This document shows, in pieces, positions 14,201 through 24,482 of a stretch of DNA of 64,000 bases. A program made the position numbers and the translations under genes. Source of the DNA: Tubiluchus corallicola. Lineage: Eukaryota > Priapulida > Priapulimorpha > Priapulimorphida > Tubiluchidae. The stretch is from contig JAQGDQ010000121.1 in NCBI GenBank assembly GCA_030141605.1, positions 124,001-188,000 on the forward strand. The letters run 5' to 3'. The notes beneath the pieces were generated by a model, which saw nothing but the letters and a program-made list of their open reading frames with translations, did not search any database and was not told where the DNA came from. The first letter of the stretch is position 1. Each line of letters opens with the position of its first letter.

Positions 14201-17200
14201 GTATGCTGTACCTCATTACTAATATTTCTTGTGCCATGAAGTACGTGTGGGCAAAGTTATGATTTGAGCTTAACACTAAAAATGTCTTCAGCACTGCTTT
14301 AAGACCTGTACACACTTGAAGGACAACAGCACATCTTGACTAATCATTAAATGTTACTGTGAGCTAGTTACCCAACAAAAAACACAAACTACATAAACAT
14401 ATATGTGTTTAGATATTTCACATTTGACAACTTAATAAGAAGGCTCAACAAGAAAAAACATGTTTAAAAAGTAAAACTTGTCAATATTCCAACTTCCTTA
14501 TTAATACTAATAGTCTCTATAATGACCTGTGCTAAGGATACAGGTTGAAATACTTATGTTAGATGTGTAATCACGTCTTTCTTCTATTGTTTTTTTCTAG
14601 GAATATGAACTCTTTGTCAAGAAGAAAAGCAACTCAATGAACTACAAGTTTTTTGTACATGAACTTCATTACTGAATGTTTTTATGATATAAATCAATCA
14701 TTTCTGCGCGTGTGTCATTAAATTAATTTTTAAATTAATTTATCGTAACACTGAAGTGCATTTTTATGCTTTAAAGTGTAATAAATAAATCTTTAAATTT
14801 TTAACCATCAGTAAGAATGGCAAGATAAAAATGTTACAGTAAACATGGCATTACAAAAAATGGCACAGGAAAAAAGGCACAAATGGAAAAATAGGAAAAA
14901 ATGGCACACTTATAATATATGACTTTACAGTTATGAATACTGTAGGGAACAATTATTTTAGTTATTTTTACCTCTGCCAAGGAAGTTATAGGAAGCAAGA
15001 AAGGTACATTTTCATGCAGATTCCTGGACGGGGTGGGGTGGTGAAAACACGAAAACAGGTGTTTTTCGTTGCTTATTTTTTCTACAAATCTTGACTGAAC
15101 ACCACGTACAACAAACATTCATGTAGCACATCGTCGAGATCTCAGAGGGAGTGTTATAGCTATTTGGAAAGAGGAAGACTTGGCTATAAGACAGGGCAAG
15201 TTTTTTTTTATTATGTTCACCTGGACATTTTTACCTACAATCGAATTCCTGAACATTACAAAGCTCAATTTACCATTACTGTATTTCCTTTTTATGTGAT
15301 TTTGCTCTAGCATTATAGTACAGCGTACAGCAGAGCAAAGCCCAGCTAGTCTGCATCAAAAACATAAACTTTGGACTTGAATATTTGACATGGAGTCCCT
15401 ATGTAATTAAGGAAATTGGTGACCAAGGGGAGCAGACAGGTAGGGCAGGTTTAGCATGTTTATCTAGTTAACAGTTATGGATCACCTGTAAACACTTTCG
15501 CACCTGCATACACCTCATGTCAATAAACTGCTGAAGGAATAATTGGTTTAAGATCAGCAGCCTTACACAGCGACGTCCAGAAGTCAACTTATTTTAGTCT
15601 TTCAAACTTTTGCATATATGATTAACAGTTGATCACCATTACTGCTTATAAGAGCTAATGACTACTCATTATTACTGTATACATATCAAAAACAACCAAT
15701 CTTCACTCCCATTTAACACATAATTAGTATCATATTTATTGAGTATCATATTACAATGCAGCGAATGTGCAACAGAGAATTACGATGAATACTCAACGTG
15801 TCATGACGAGTATTGCATATTCGCCAGACACTTCTGTGCAGTTAGCATATCGAAAAAATGGTTACCAGAACAGAAGTAGCATAATGAAGCAAAAATGTCA
15901 TAGACTTTTAAATCCTCAACCATGAAACAAATAAATAAATAAATCTCTGTATCTTAAATCTCATTAATTAGTTTATCAGTACAAAAACTTGAGACAGTCA
16001 TTGCAAATGAGCAGTACAGTTGTAACAGACTTGCAATGAAATAAGGGTACTAAAACCAGCAGCTTGCAGTAACACATAACAAGCATCAATAACTCAATAT
16101 AAGGACAATCTAACTTAGAAAGTATATTTTGCTTATTGCATACATTCAAGTTTGGTTCTAGTGAGAATGCAGTATTGAGAATGCAACTGTGCTAATTGTT
16201 CAGTATTCAAAAATGGGATATAGCAAAAGCCAAAAATATATATCTTTAAACACATGTCAATCAGCTTACTATCCCAAATGTTGGGTAGTAACTTTTATCT
16301 TCTAAAAAGTTAAATAAAAGTACTACTCTATAGTAAGATAACATTTTGTCATATTTTATGTAACGTACAAAATGCTAGTCCTATTCTATGGTTATAAAAA
16401 TATAAATGAAATTCAGTGCCTTTTAAATAACAAAAATTGACTAAAATGCCTTTGGGCAGCATTGCTATGCATAAATACATGCATATATATATATATATAT
16501 ATATTAGTGATAGGCCACTCGACATTTTTGTGTAATTAACGAGCCGTTCAACTTTGCTGCTCACAAATACGGATCAATCACAAGTCGGATAAAATACGTA
16601 AATATTGCAGCTACAAAAATTATTTTTGAACTGTCTTATCAGTTATTTTATGTATTATAAGCTATGACAGACAAAACTTCAAAGATGAATTTTATCATTT
16701 ATTCGATTTGAAGGACATTAACTTTATCAGGTAAAGTAAAACAAAATGTATCATTGAAACTTAGCCTTGCCTGGATTAAATGTAAATTAGTGATTTCTCT
16801 GTTAACCCCTGGAATATGTAAATTAGTGATTTAGCCTCATTTCTATACTGTGTGTGTTCTGGTAAACCCTTTGAACAGAAGTCGAAGGCAACTGAATAAA
16901 ATATAGTTGTCGCATGTAAAACAGTACTTAATTTTAACATGACAAATACCCTAAACATTTGAAAACCTTTGCTATAAGTTTTTTTAAACCTTATTTTTAT
17001 ATTTTTTTATAAATTCAGCAATTTTTATGGCATGATTGGTGCAATAGTTCATGGAGCAGATCAGTAATCTAATAGCGAGCCGAGCAGATAGAACTTGTTC
17101 ATTGATCACCAATCACAATGAAGTACCACCATTCATTCAATTCACTGATCGTTCAACTAATCACTAACATACATGCCTATATTAAAACATAGTAACCAGT

Positions 17201-20200
17201 ATCGATGCTTACAAAACCTCAATGAAAACACACCTTACTTGTTCAGTTTCAGTCTTCCAACAGACTAACTACTTTTCTTTGGTCAACATTTGATGTAGAA
17301 GAATCTATTTATGACAGAATCAAGTCAATCTAAAAAGGGGTGCTTTTAAAGTTTTTATAAAACATTTATAAGTCTGCACAAAATAACGATTTCATCTGAA
17401 AAATTGGTCCAGAATTGACTTAACAGGTGATAAACATATAGGTTTTACAATCTATCTTTGTTTCAGTGAAACACAGAAACACACTTAATTCTTACACATT
17501 AATCTGTTAATGCTTGAAAAACAGAGACCTTCTCTTAATTAACCAGGACATTTATTTCTCATCATGTTATTTTTAATAGAATGCCTCTTTGCATTTTCTT
17601 TAATCTCCTTTCATATCCCACCTCAAACTACCACAATATAGCTAACTTAAATGCCTCTAGTTGTGAGAGCTAGAATAACCAACAAAATTTTTCATTAACA
17701 TAATCCTCTTCAGAAAACCTCGTTTTAGCATAGGTAATCATACCCTAAGAAAAAAGGCGAAGATGACATTTATTTAACAGACAGGACTCATTTAATAGAC
17801 AACATTAGCACTAACGCTAATTTAGCGACTTATACTCACAACAAGACAGGTAGGGAAGCAACACAGAAGTAAACAATAACATGCAGAGTATGCCCTGGTG
17901 TTGCCAGCTGCTGGTCTTGAACCTACTGTGTAGCCACCAACATTTAATTAACTATTAACTGTTAAATTATGCAAAAGAAACTTATTTCAAGCAAATACAT
18001 GATTTTTTCATTGCTGTTATTCCTAAACTTGAAAGGCTGACTGATTTATTTATGTTAAATCAAAACCGGACCCAATCTTAAACTGTAGTTCAAAATAATC
18101 TACTCTTTAAAATATTGAAAAGAAACAAACTATTGTTTCAAAAAAGACTTATGTGAGAAAATTATTGCCACACAAACACAATTTTGCATTTGCGCCACTA
18201 GTTTTTCGCTGTTACATGCATTTCGCCATTTGCTAGTTAGACGGGTACTAGCGCCTGCATTTCGGAAGTGCACTGCACAAAAAACAGGCACTGTACCTCT
18301 CAGTTCAGATGTGTTAGTTTGTGATAAACTGCACCCGTTCTACAGCTCATGCATGAACACAGTGGTAAATTTGAAATTCGAATTTCGTCCTAAAACTTGT
18401 ATATATCTCACAGTAGCACTGTAGTTCAATTTTCACTTTGGAAACACGTGTAACAAGCTCATGAAATATTTTTGCTGTTAAAATTATGTTAGTTTGTGAT
18501 GTCATCAATAGTTGGGCTCGCCCGCTGTTAATTAAGATTTTAATCTACTATTTAATTATCGGAAACGCTTTTGAAGTATTAATTGTGTTAAAATGTATAC
18601 TTTTATCTTCTTCTTCTTCTTCCCAGCTTTTCCCTATTCGGGGTCACCATTGTGAATGAGTCTTCTCCACGCATTCCTGTTGTTGACCATCTCTTCATTT
18701 ATGTCTTTCCTTCCCACATGATCTTCACCGACTCTTCTTTTCAGGTGTCCATATCATCGCAATCTTGCGAGGCTTCCACTACTTTCACTGCTCCTCTGAT
18801 ATTATTATTTCTAATTTTATCTCTTCTTGTTATTCCCACCATCCATCTCAACATCCTCATCTTCACCACACCGATTTTCTTCTCTTCAGTCTTCTTTAGA
18901 GAAGCTGCTTCCAGCCCATAGATTAGAGCGGGTCTAAGCACTTCTTTGTGGACTTTCCCTTTAAGTCTCACCAACTCATTCATAGAAGGTTTTGGCGCAG
19001 TTTGGGACCGGCACTGAGTTGGGCTGACTTGCCCCCCTCCCCCAGTGGCAAGGTTAAAATGTATACTTTTATCAGACTTGAAAAATGAGGTAGTATATGA
19101 AAAATCATCCTGTCGTCTGTTAATGGATTGCCATTGATATTTTACTGTTATCTATCTACCTTTTTTCTTTCTATGCATTATTTTTGTTTTAAATGTAGTT
19201 ACTGTATCAAAGTCTGTGTATCGTACTTTGGATGGGCTATAATTCAACCGCATATATAAATACTGATCAAGCACTCTTACAGTAAACTTTGTGAGACTTT
19301 TTGGCAGAACTTACAAAAGCTAAAATCACAACAATAGGACTTTTCTCAAGTCCTACAAAAGGAGAAAATTTTAATAGATTGTTTGCTTATGATCTAAATC
19401 TTTTCAGAAAGGTTAACATTTTTTCTACAAAATCCATGTTTCTGCATCATGGTTACTTTTCATTCAACTTTTCAATTATTTTGTGATGTTGGAATAATTT
19501 TGGTCTTAATTTGAAAAAAAGCTCAAATGAAGTGAAAATGTTCCAGTTTAAATGTGACATCATCTTCATTTATCGTTTATCAACTATCAAACTGTTGTTT
19601 ACAGTTCACTTAACTGAAATTTCATATTTGCTTCTACATGTAGTAGAAAAACGAAACTTGATGATTTTGATATGGATCAACTTACTGCACAAACCACACT
19701 GACAAAGTTTTAATGTACAAGCAAACCAATAGGTCTGCTGTAGGTACTTCATGAAAAGGCGCTCAAATGTGCCCAGTTTTCACATCAGGTGCAGTTTTCC
19801 CCGGGCATTGTACCTGGATAGAGTTTAGATAGTATGTTTATACCAGTCTATGTTTGCTCGTGGCAGCTCATAATTTGAACTAGATTTAAAACGAGGCATT
19901 CGGCCACCTTGAGTTCGGCAATTCAGGTAATACTGCGGATTCAGATGAAAAATTTAGTAGATAAAATTTAGTGTAGCTGGCATACGACGCTTAATTTTAT
20001 TTCCCATGATTAAATCAGAAAAGGTAGGGGTGATTAAGCTGCTTATCAGACAGAAGGGTAACAAAGAAATTATCAGACAAAAACTAGGGGACATCCACAT
20101 AAGTTAAAGAAACGGTATAGTCGCACTACCACACGACACAACTTTTTTAGCTTGGCGAGTCAACAGGCAAAGACGTCTAAGATAGGACTAAATGGATATG

Positions 20201-23200
20201 ATAATATATAATAATAATATTGTCATATTTGTATTTCCCTATCCCTCTTTGTTAATGCGTCTCCATATACACCAGTACCTTCACGTGCTCAATTTATGAA
20301 AAACAAACATTGTTATATTGTGTTATCAAATTTACGTTAAAAATATGAATTTTAATTTTCATCCCAAGGCAGTTAACTGAGTTATTCAGAGGTAGTAGTA
20401 GTAGTAGTAGTAAATCTCCAGTAGTTATAATATAACTTTTGAGACAAATAGTTCTTCGACTGTAATTGTGACAAATTGCACATTCAATAGATTGTCATCA
20501 ACACCTAGGTGACTCCACTGGCAAGTTTTCTCACTATAATATGTAATCCAGCATCCTTGTTATAGGCATGTTCCAATTAGCACGGTGATTAAATTTCAAT
20601 GGATGATGTTCATAGTGTCTATCTAATTTTGATTTAAATAAATTTACAGATGTTGCTGTTCTCACATCACAGGACAATCTATTCCAGATTTCTGGCATCG
20701 TACAAGAAAAATAGTCGTATTTACCAGTTTTGTGTGCAGTTCTTGATTTATGAAGAATAGGACCTGATCTTGCTGTACGATGTACTTCTAATTTAACAGG
20801 ACAATCATCACAGCTGTAAACTCCAGATACATATTTGTATACATCAATTAGTTGGCCACGTAAACGTCTAAAAGCTAATGTAGTTAAACCTATTCGTTTT
20901 AACTGACTTTCATACGTCAAGTTCATTAGTTCCGGTAACATGTTAAAAGCTCTCATTTGGACAGTTTCGACTGGGTCCACTATATATGCCCTAGGACTAT
21001 TCCAAATGCTACTTCCATACTCCACTTTTGATCGCACAAGTGCCACATATAGAAGCTTGAAAGTTTGCAGATCTAGGTACTTGAAATTCCTCCTTATTAA
21101 AGCATTGTTTCGTTTGGCGTTCTTTATGATTTCTGCTATGTGATCTTTAAAATTTAGTTTATTATCAAGTAATAATCCAAGGTCTTTCTCACAAGCACTA
21201 AAGTCCAATTCTGCCGGAATGCCACTTGCATCATACATTTTGTATTTATACTCATATCCTGCTCCCACAGATACAACCTTACACTTGTTGAGATGGAACT
21301 GCATACCATTTTCAACTGCCCAATCACAGAGCCCTTCTAGATCCAATTGAAGATCATTACAGCTGGTAAAAGAATCAGATTCAGACCAGATTTTGCTGTC
21401 ATCGGCAAAAAGACGAAGAGAATTTCTCACACAACTAGGCAAGTCATTTATAAATACCACAAATAAACACGGACCTAATACCGAACCTTGCGGTACACCA
21501 CTAGTAATCAAGGACTCAGTCGATTTGTAACCATCAACACAAGTACATTGACTTCTATTTTCTAAGAAGTTTACTATCCACTGTAAAACTGAACCAGTTA
21601 TACCACAATTTTTAAGTTTTGCAAACAGAAAGTGATGAGGTACAACATCAAATGCCTTTTTCAGGTCCAGTAGTATTATATCAAAAGGCTTATTAGCATC
21701 TTTTAACTCAAACCATGCATCGTAACATTGTAACAGTTGGGTAACCGTTGTTCTACCCTTAACAAACCCATGTTGTTCTTCACAAATAATGTTGTATCTT
21801 ATCAGATGGTTCATTATATGTTTCCGCATGATTTTTTCTGTCACCTTATTAATTGTATTTAGTAAGCTAACTGGCCTGTAGTTCGATGGATCTGACTTGT
21901 CCCCTTTTTTATGAATGGGAGTAACCTGTGCCACCTTCCATTGTTCAGGTAACTGACAATCAGCAAAAGACCTATCCAGTAAGGTGTATATAGGCTTAAA
22001 AAGCACGGTTCTACATTCATTTAAAATACGTGGATGGTAACTATCTGGAGCGGATTTGTTTACATTGAGATTTTGTAACTCATAAAGCACCTCTTTTTCA
22101 GTTATGGAAACATTGTTGATATCAGGATATTGTTGCACTGTAGTTACTTCATAGTCAGGAGCATTGGGACTGAATACACTAATGAAAAAATCGTTCAAAA
22201 TTTGTGCCTTCTCCTCTGAATCAGAGACAAGAATACCTTGGGAATTCTTCAGTGAATGAATTCTAGACTTTGGCTTCCGAAGCGCATTGATATACTGCCA
22301 GAATGCCTTGGGATTACTCTTGCAATTACTTGCTAAAATACGTTCATATCTTTTTCTCGCAGTAGTTATAAGGTTTTTCACCACATTACGCCTTGCAGCA
22401 TACTGTTCATAAGAAAGTTTTGTTCTTCGTCTCTTCCAGTCAAAAAACAACTTTTCTTTCTCCTTAATACAGCCAAGCAACTGCTTAGTTAACCAAGGAG
22501 GCCGAGGTCGACTACTCTTATTACAAGAACTTGGATAGAAACTAGGCACATATTCATCAACAACTGACATGTACACATTATGAAATTTTGCCCACATATC
22601 ATCAAGAGTAAGATTACTATTTAAAACATTAATCCAATCAACTTGGCTAAATGCATTACACATACTGCTGAAATTAACTTTGTTTAAACACATCTTCTTC
22701 TGAGGTAGAATTTTGACTGGCAGTACATTTACATTCAAACTAAAATGCAAGCACACATGGTCACTATTACCTAATGGTGAACTAGATCTCAAATATTTTA
22801 CCAAATCATCTTGCTCAGTAAAAACTAGATCAAGTAAAGATGGTTCATTTCCAATGCGATAGCGTGTTGCAAATTTCGTGTTGAGATAACATGTTCAGCT
22901 CAAAGCATTCTAAAAACTCATTTTCCACAGCATTATTGGAGAACTCCAATTGCCAGTCAATTCCTGGTAAATTAAAGTCACCCAGAATACAGATATTTGA
23001 TTTGTGAGATTCACAGACATATCAACGAATAAACATCTAGTCATCTACACAATATCACTAAAAGCAATGCTTACCAAATATTGTGGTAGTTCGTACATAT
23101 ACGTCATAGTACATTTATTATCTTCGACATTTTTGAAAAAGTCATAACAGCCCCAAATGAAAAGAGCGGCACTTACAAACGCGAAAAAACGCATGGCAAA

Positions 23201-23206
23201 CGCCAT
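2257..23206 (-). CDS. PGAP1: GPI inositol-deacylase (PGAP1), exons 1-16, 3' end off window
   Basis: ER membrane lipase that removes the inositol-linked acyl chain from GPI-anchored proteins before ER exit. Exons, minus strand: 23206-23075, 12834-12767, 12356-12333, 12157-12093, 10898-10810, 10599-10462, 10219-10123, 9948-9758, 9487-9368, 8830-8669, 8391-8314, 7493-7399, 7014-6870, 6636-6432, 2627-2564, 2404-2257. All phases join, giving 1821 nt or 607 codons. The start has a signal-anchor (about residues 5-22) followed by [14 protein letters not shown], the conserved luminal start of the family. Next come [24 protein letters not shown] and the nucleophile motif GHSM/GG (Ser about 171), split by an intron as H-S-M then G-G, then [15 protein letters not shown] and [13 protein letters not shown]. 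The family is usually about 900 residues; the C-terminal multi-pass domain lies left of the window. Intron 11 appears to use a GC donor. Intron 14 contains a GPCR gene on the other strand. Confidence 0.93.
4425..5507 (+). CDS. Class A (rhodopsin-like) GPCR, adenosine/MECA-like, intronless
   Basis: A 360-residue seven-helix receptor for an unknown ligand. Visible landmarks are GNSLI in TM1 (N67), LANLALAD in TM2 (D95), C127 before TM3 with C201 in loop 2 for the disulphide, DRY at 151-153, LWMPF in TM6 (P303) in place of the common CWxP, and NPFVY at 335-339 followed by a helix-8-like [10 protein letters not shown]5 lacks the usual central proline and reads LYARLF. Together with the NPFVYA-W...FRDTIKKM end, this resembles the MECA group (melanocortin, cannabinoid, adenosine receptors), but I cannot assign a ligand. 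The roughly 45-residue N-terminus has several N-glycosylation sequons. The single exon lies antisense inside PGAP1 intron 14 (2628-6431), which suggests a retrocopy origin or an ancestrally intronless gene. Confidence 0.9.
   Translation: MGPMYVTDADQAGLMNIAALTVNTTDYVQPNFTLDASLEKNSTMSVGAVIVASLFTIINFSVIVVGNSLIIAAVVQHHYLRTPCRLLIANLALADCLVGAGLIPYIFVVLQNLGFTMYSSTGMKISCLFAEGLLQLACGASYCSMFLIALDRYCSVAFPMQHIRVVTAPRTLHLMVAGWAYSGIWVAAMIAPNWNSEIELCTYNVVFPLWLRILNMVHAAGLFILTTTLYARLFILYKSRTKEILQTDDRQSTFYVEPPKETTAVMSAIASAAERFEREKKRSRQIAVSVAIITGLFFLLWMPFFVVTTLGQTTMDYEKATVVTFYIASLNSGTNPFVYAWKVQDFRDTIKKMITCQSKS
5938..5943 (+). promoter_or_regulatory. Candidate polyadenylation signal of the GPCR gene
   Basis: AATAAA about 430 bases after the GPCR stop codon on the same strand. 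It is the first clear hexamer I saw downstream. Another AATAAA lies near 6112. In an AT-rich genome such hexamers occur by chance. Confidence 0.35.
8312..8314 (-). other. Probable GC-AG splice donor of PGAP1 intron 11
   Basis: Exon 11 (8391-8314) must end in phase 0 to join exon 12, whose protein frame (DNWLYACM) is fixed. The only phase-0 end I found is ...AGT-CAG followed by GCATGT, a GC donor. A nearby GTATGA donor would leave phase 1 and create an early stop in exon 12. Confidence 0.45.
9040..9260 (-). mobile_element. tRNA-SINE-like sequence plus shared dispersed repeat
   Basis: On the minus strand a B-box-like GGTCGCTGGTTCAAGG follows a possible A box (GGTATCTAGCAGTTG). About 100 bases away, at 9200-9255, lies the CTGTCTTTCATGTAAGTTTGG repeat also found at 1760-1830. 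The two stretches may belong to one SINE family or be independent insertions. It is intronic in PGAP1. Confidence 0.4.
11099..11556. repeat. Dispersed repeat family B, copy 1 (uninterrupted)
   Basis: It begins around GTTACATGCATTTCGCC and ends around GATATGAAAAATCATCCTGT. The same order of segments, including CTAGTTAGACG, CAGTAGCACTGTA and GTTAAAA-GTATA, recurs at 18190-19113, where the copy is split by a LINE fragment. The length is about 460 bp with no coding capacity. It is probably a non-autonomous transposon in PGAP1 intron 4. Confidence 0.7.
13001..14300. mobile_element. Family A inverted-repeat element, copy 1 (about 1.3 kb)
   Basis: Its left end (AAGCAAACTGACGAAAAGC) and the reverse complement of its right end (AAAGCAGTGCTGAAGAC) resemble each other, indicating degenerate terminal inverted repeats. 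The body matches 50785-51873 in reverse orientation along most of its length, for example CACGTTTAACAATACG, ATTACACCAGACTACACAT, AGACAGTATACCCGG and GCAGAAATGATCAGAAAA. The right part also matches about 26805-27222. It encodes no transposase, so it is a non-autonomous DNA transposon with at least three copies here. Confidence 0.7.
14855..14910. repeat. Fragment of the GTCACAGG palindromic family
   Basis: A short stretch of TGGCACAGGAAAAAAGGCAC-type units resembles the left arm of the element at 376-540. There is no second arm nearby, so it is a fragment or a solo arm. Confidence 0.45.
16505..17166. mobile_element. Probable non-autonomous hAT-like element
   Basis: The left end reads TAGTGATAGGCCACTCGAC and the right end TTCAACTAATCACTA, giving short inverted termini TAGTGAT. 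TAGTGATGGGC-type termini are, from general knowledge, common in hAT elements. The right 8-bp flank ACATACAT resembles the left flank ATATATAT (6 of 8), compatible with an eroded 8-bp target duplication in an AT microsatellite. No transposase ORF is present. Confidence 0.5.
18190..19113. repeat. Dispersed repeat family B, copy 2, split by a LINE insertion
   Basis: The halves 18190-18607 and 19053-19113 together match the uninterrupted copy at 11099-11556. The intervening 445 bp (18608-19052) is absent from copy 1, so copy 1 gives the empty-site structure. It lies in PGAP1 intron 1. Confidence 0.75.
18608..19052 (-). mobile_element. 5'-truncated or rearranged RTE-like LINE fragment with 21-bp TSD
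   Basis: The minus strand encodes a short reading frame (18983-18741) with [20 protein letters not shown] and [19 protein letters not shown], the typical C-terminal end of RTE/BovB-class reverse transcriptase proteins. The element ends with a (GAA)n-type tail (TCTTCTTCTTCTTC on the plus strand near 18607). Flanks 18587-18607 and 19053-19073 are identical 21-bp direct repeats (GTTAAAATG...TTTTATC), a LINE-type target-site duplication. Only the C-terminal part of the polymerase remains, so the copy is dead. Confidence 0.8.
20391..23025 (-). mobile_element. 5'-truncated CR1/jockey-like non-LTR retrotransposon (LINE)
   Basis: An open frame of about 756 codons (22804-20534) encodes a reverse transcriptase with [27 protein letters not shown] (D380), [11 protein letters not shown] and FADD (466-469), then a C-terminal end [11 protein letters not shown]. 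The frame continues upstream into endonuclease sequence with the SDH motif. Further upstream (about 22990) another frame reads [12 protein letters not shown], the endonuclease GDFN motif, so there is roughly a one-base frameshift near 22880. The copy lacks ORF1 and the N-terminal endonuclease. The 3' end is a (TAG/CTA)n tail at 20391-20412. The long open RT frame suggests a fairly recent insertion. Confidence 0.9.
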
Positions 23207-23400
23207 GTTTACTTGCTCTACAACAACTGAAATCTTATTAAACTTCGCACTGCGTAAAAATCAGCTTCGTCACCGCACGACTAAGTTTTTTGGCTCACCG
23301 GTTAACTTACAGCTGCTCTTGTTGACACGGGCAAAGCCGAAATTGCTGGGCAGCGGGCAAAGCAGCTAAGCCGTGAATATCGACTACATCAAGACAATTT
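23207..23400 (-). promoter_or_regulatory. Presumed PGAP1 5' UTR/promoter
   Basis: Immediately upstream of the PGAP1 start codon the sequence is richer in G, C and CpG than its surroundings (CACCGCACGAC, CACCGGTTAAC, ACACGGGCAAAGCCG). That is what one expects at a housekeeping promoter in an AT-rich genome. No TATA box is evident. Confidence 0.4.
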
Positions 23401-23614
23401 CGCAAATTCACTATTGTAAGAGTATTACATTAGTTACAGCACAACTGTGTACGCAAAAATTGTGCTTATTATTGCACACAAAAACTGTCTGTGCAAAAAC
23501 TGCACATGAAGAAAATTTAATGTATGTGCAAAATATGCAAATCAAAATTGAAATGTGTAAATAAAGAATAGGGTCAAAATTATTTTAATGTTTTGGACTT
23601 ATTAATCATATTGG

Positions 23615-23755
23615 CAGAATTAATTATAATAATAATTATTATAATATTATTAATTATAATAATAATTATTAATTATTATAATTATTATAATATTATTAAT
23701 TATAATTATAATAATTAATTATTATAATATTATTAATTATAATAGTAATTAATTA
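23615..23755. repeat. Dense AT palindrome of TAATTATAATAATAATTATTA units
   Basis: About 140 bases made almost only of A and T, in overlapping self-complementary blocks such as AATTATTATAATATTATTAATT. Several alternative hairpins can form. It lies about 400 bp upstream of the PGAP1 start. Confidence 0.8.
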
Positions 23756-24051
23756 ACTAAAACATCGAATCACCCATTTTCTTTCAAATTTTTTTGCTTG
23801 ATTTTTATCTTTACAGTTTATTTTATATGGTAGTCATACATTTAATTCAGTAAGCATATCTCAGTGTTTCATCACCACGGAAGGAGTCTCCTGTTAGCAT
23901 AATTTTCCCAATATATTTTTTGTTCAGGATATTCTTAGCTGTATCAGCTGAATTATATGGCAGAGTGGAAATGCATACCATGTCAATCATTATAAAAGCT
24001 GTGATATACTTTATCCTGATAAATAAATATGCAAGTTTTGACGTATCTCCA

Positions 24052-24288
<237 letters not shown>

Positions 24289-24311
24289 ACACGCATGTTG
24301 ATATGCATACA

Positions 24312-24482
24312 AGCTTAAAGTACAATAGCAGATTAAACACCAGAAAATGTTTCTTCACAGTGAGAACACCAGGCCTATGGAACAACCTATCAGAATACGT
24401 GGTGGATCCATCGTCATTAAATACCTTTAAGAGTCAGTTGGACAAACACTTTGAAACCATAAAATATACTCGAAATGATTAA
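24312..24482 (+). pseudogene. LINE reverse-transcriptase C-terminal remnant
   Basis: Fifty-six open codons ending in TAA read NTRKCFFTVRTPGLWNNLSE and then DPSSLNTFKSQLDKHFE. This is the characteristic C-terminal end of CR1/L2/jockey-type LINE polyproteins; the LINE at 20391-23025 ends in the comparable [13 protein letters not shown]. Only the last part of the element survives, so it is a separate, 5'-truncated copy in the opposite orientation. Confidence 0.75.

Larger units (their letters stand above)
12835..23074 (-). other. PGAP1 intron 1 (10.2 kb), transposon-rich
   Basis: This intron separates the signal-anchor exon from the lipase exons and is far longer than the other introns of the gene. 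It holds the elements annotated at 13001-14300, 14855-14910, 16505-17166, 18190-19113 and 20391-23025. Between them (about 14.9-16.5, 17.2-18.2 and 19.1-20.4 kb) I see only AT-rich sequence with short chance ORFs. Confidence 0.75.
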
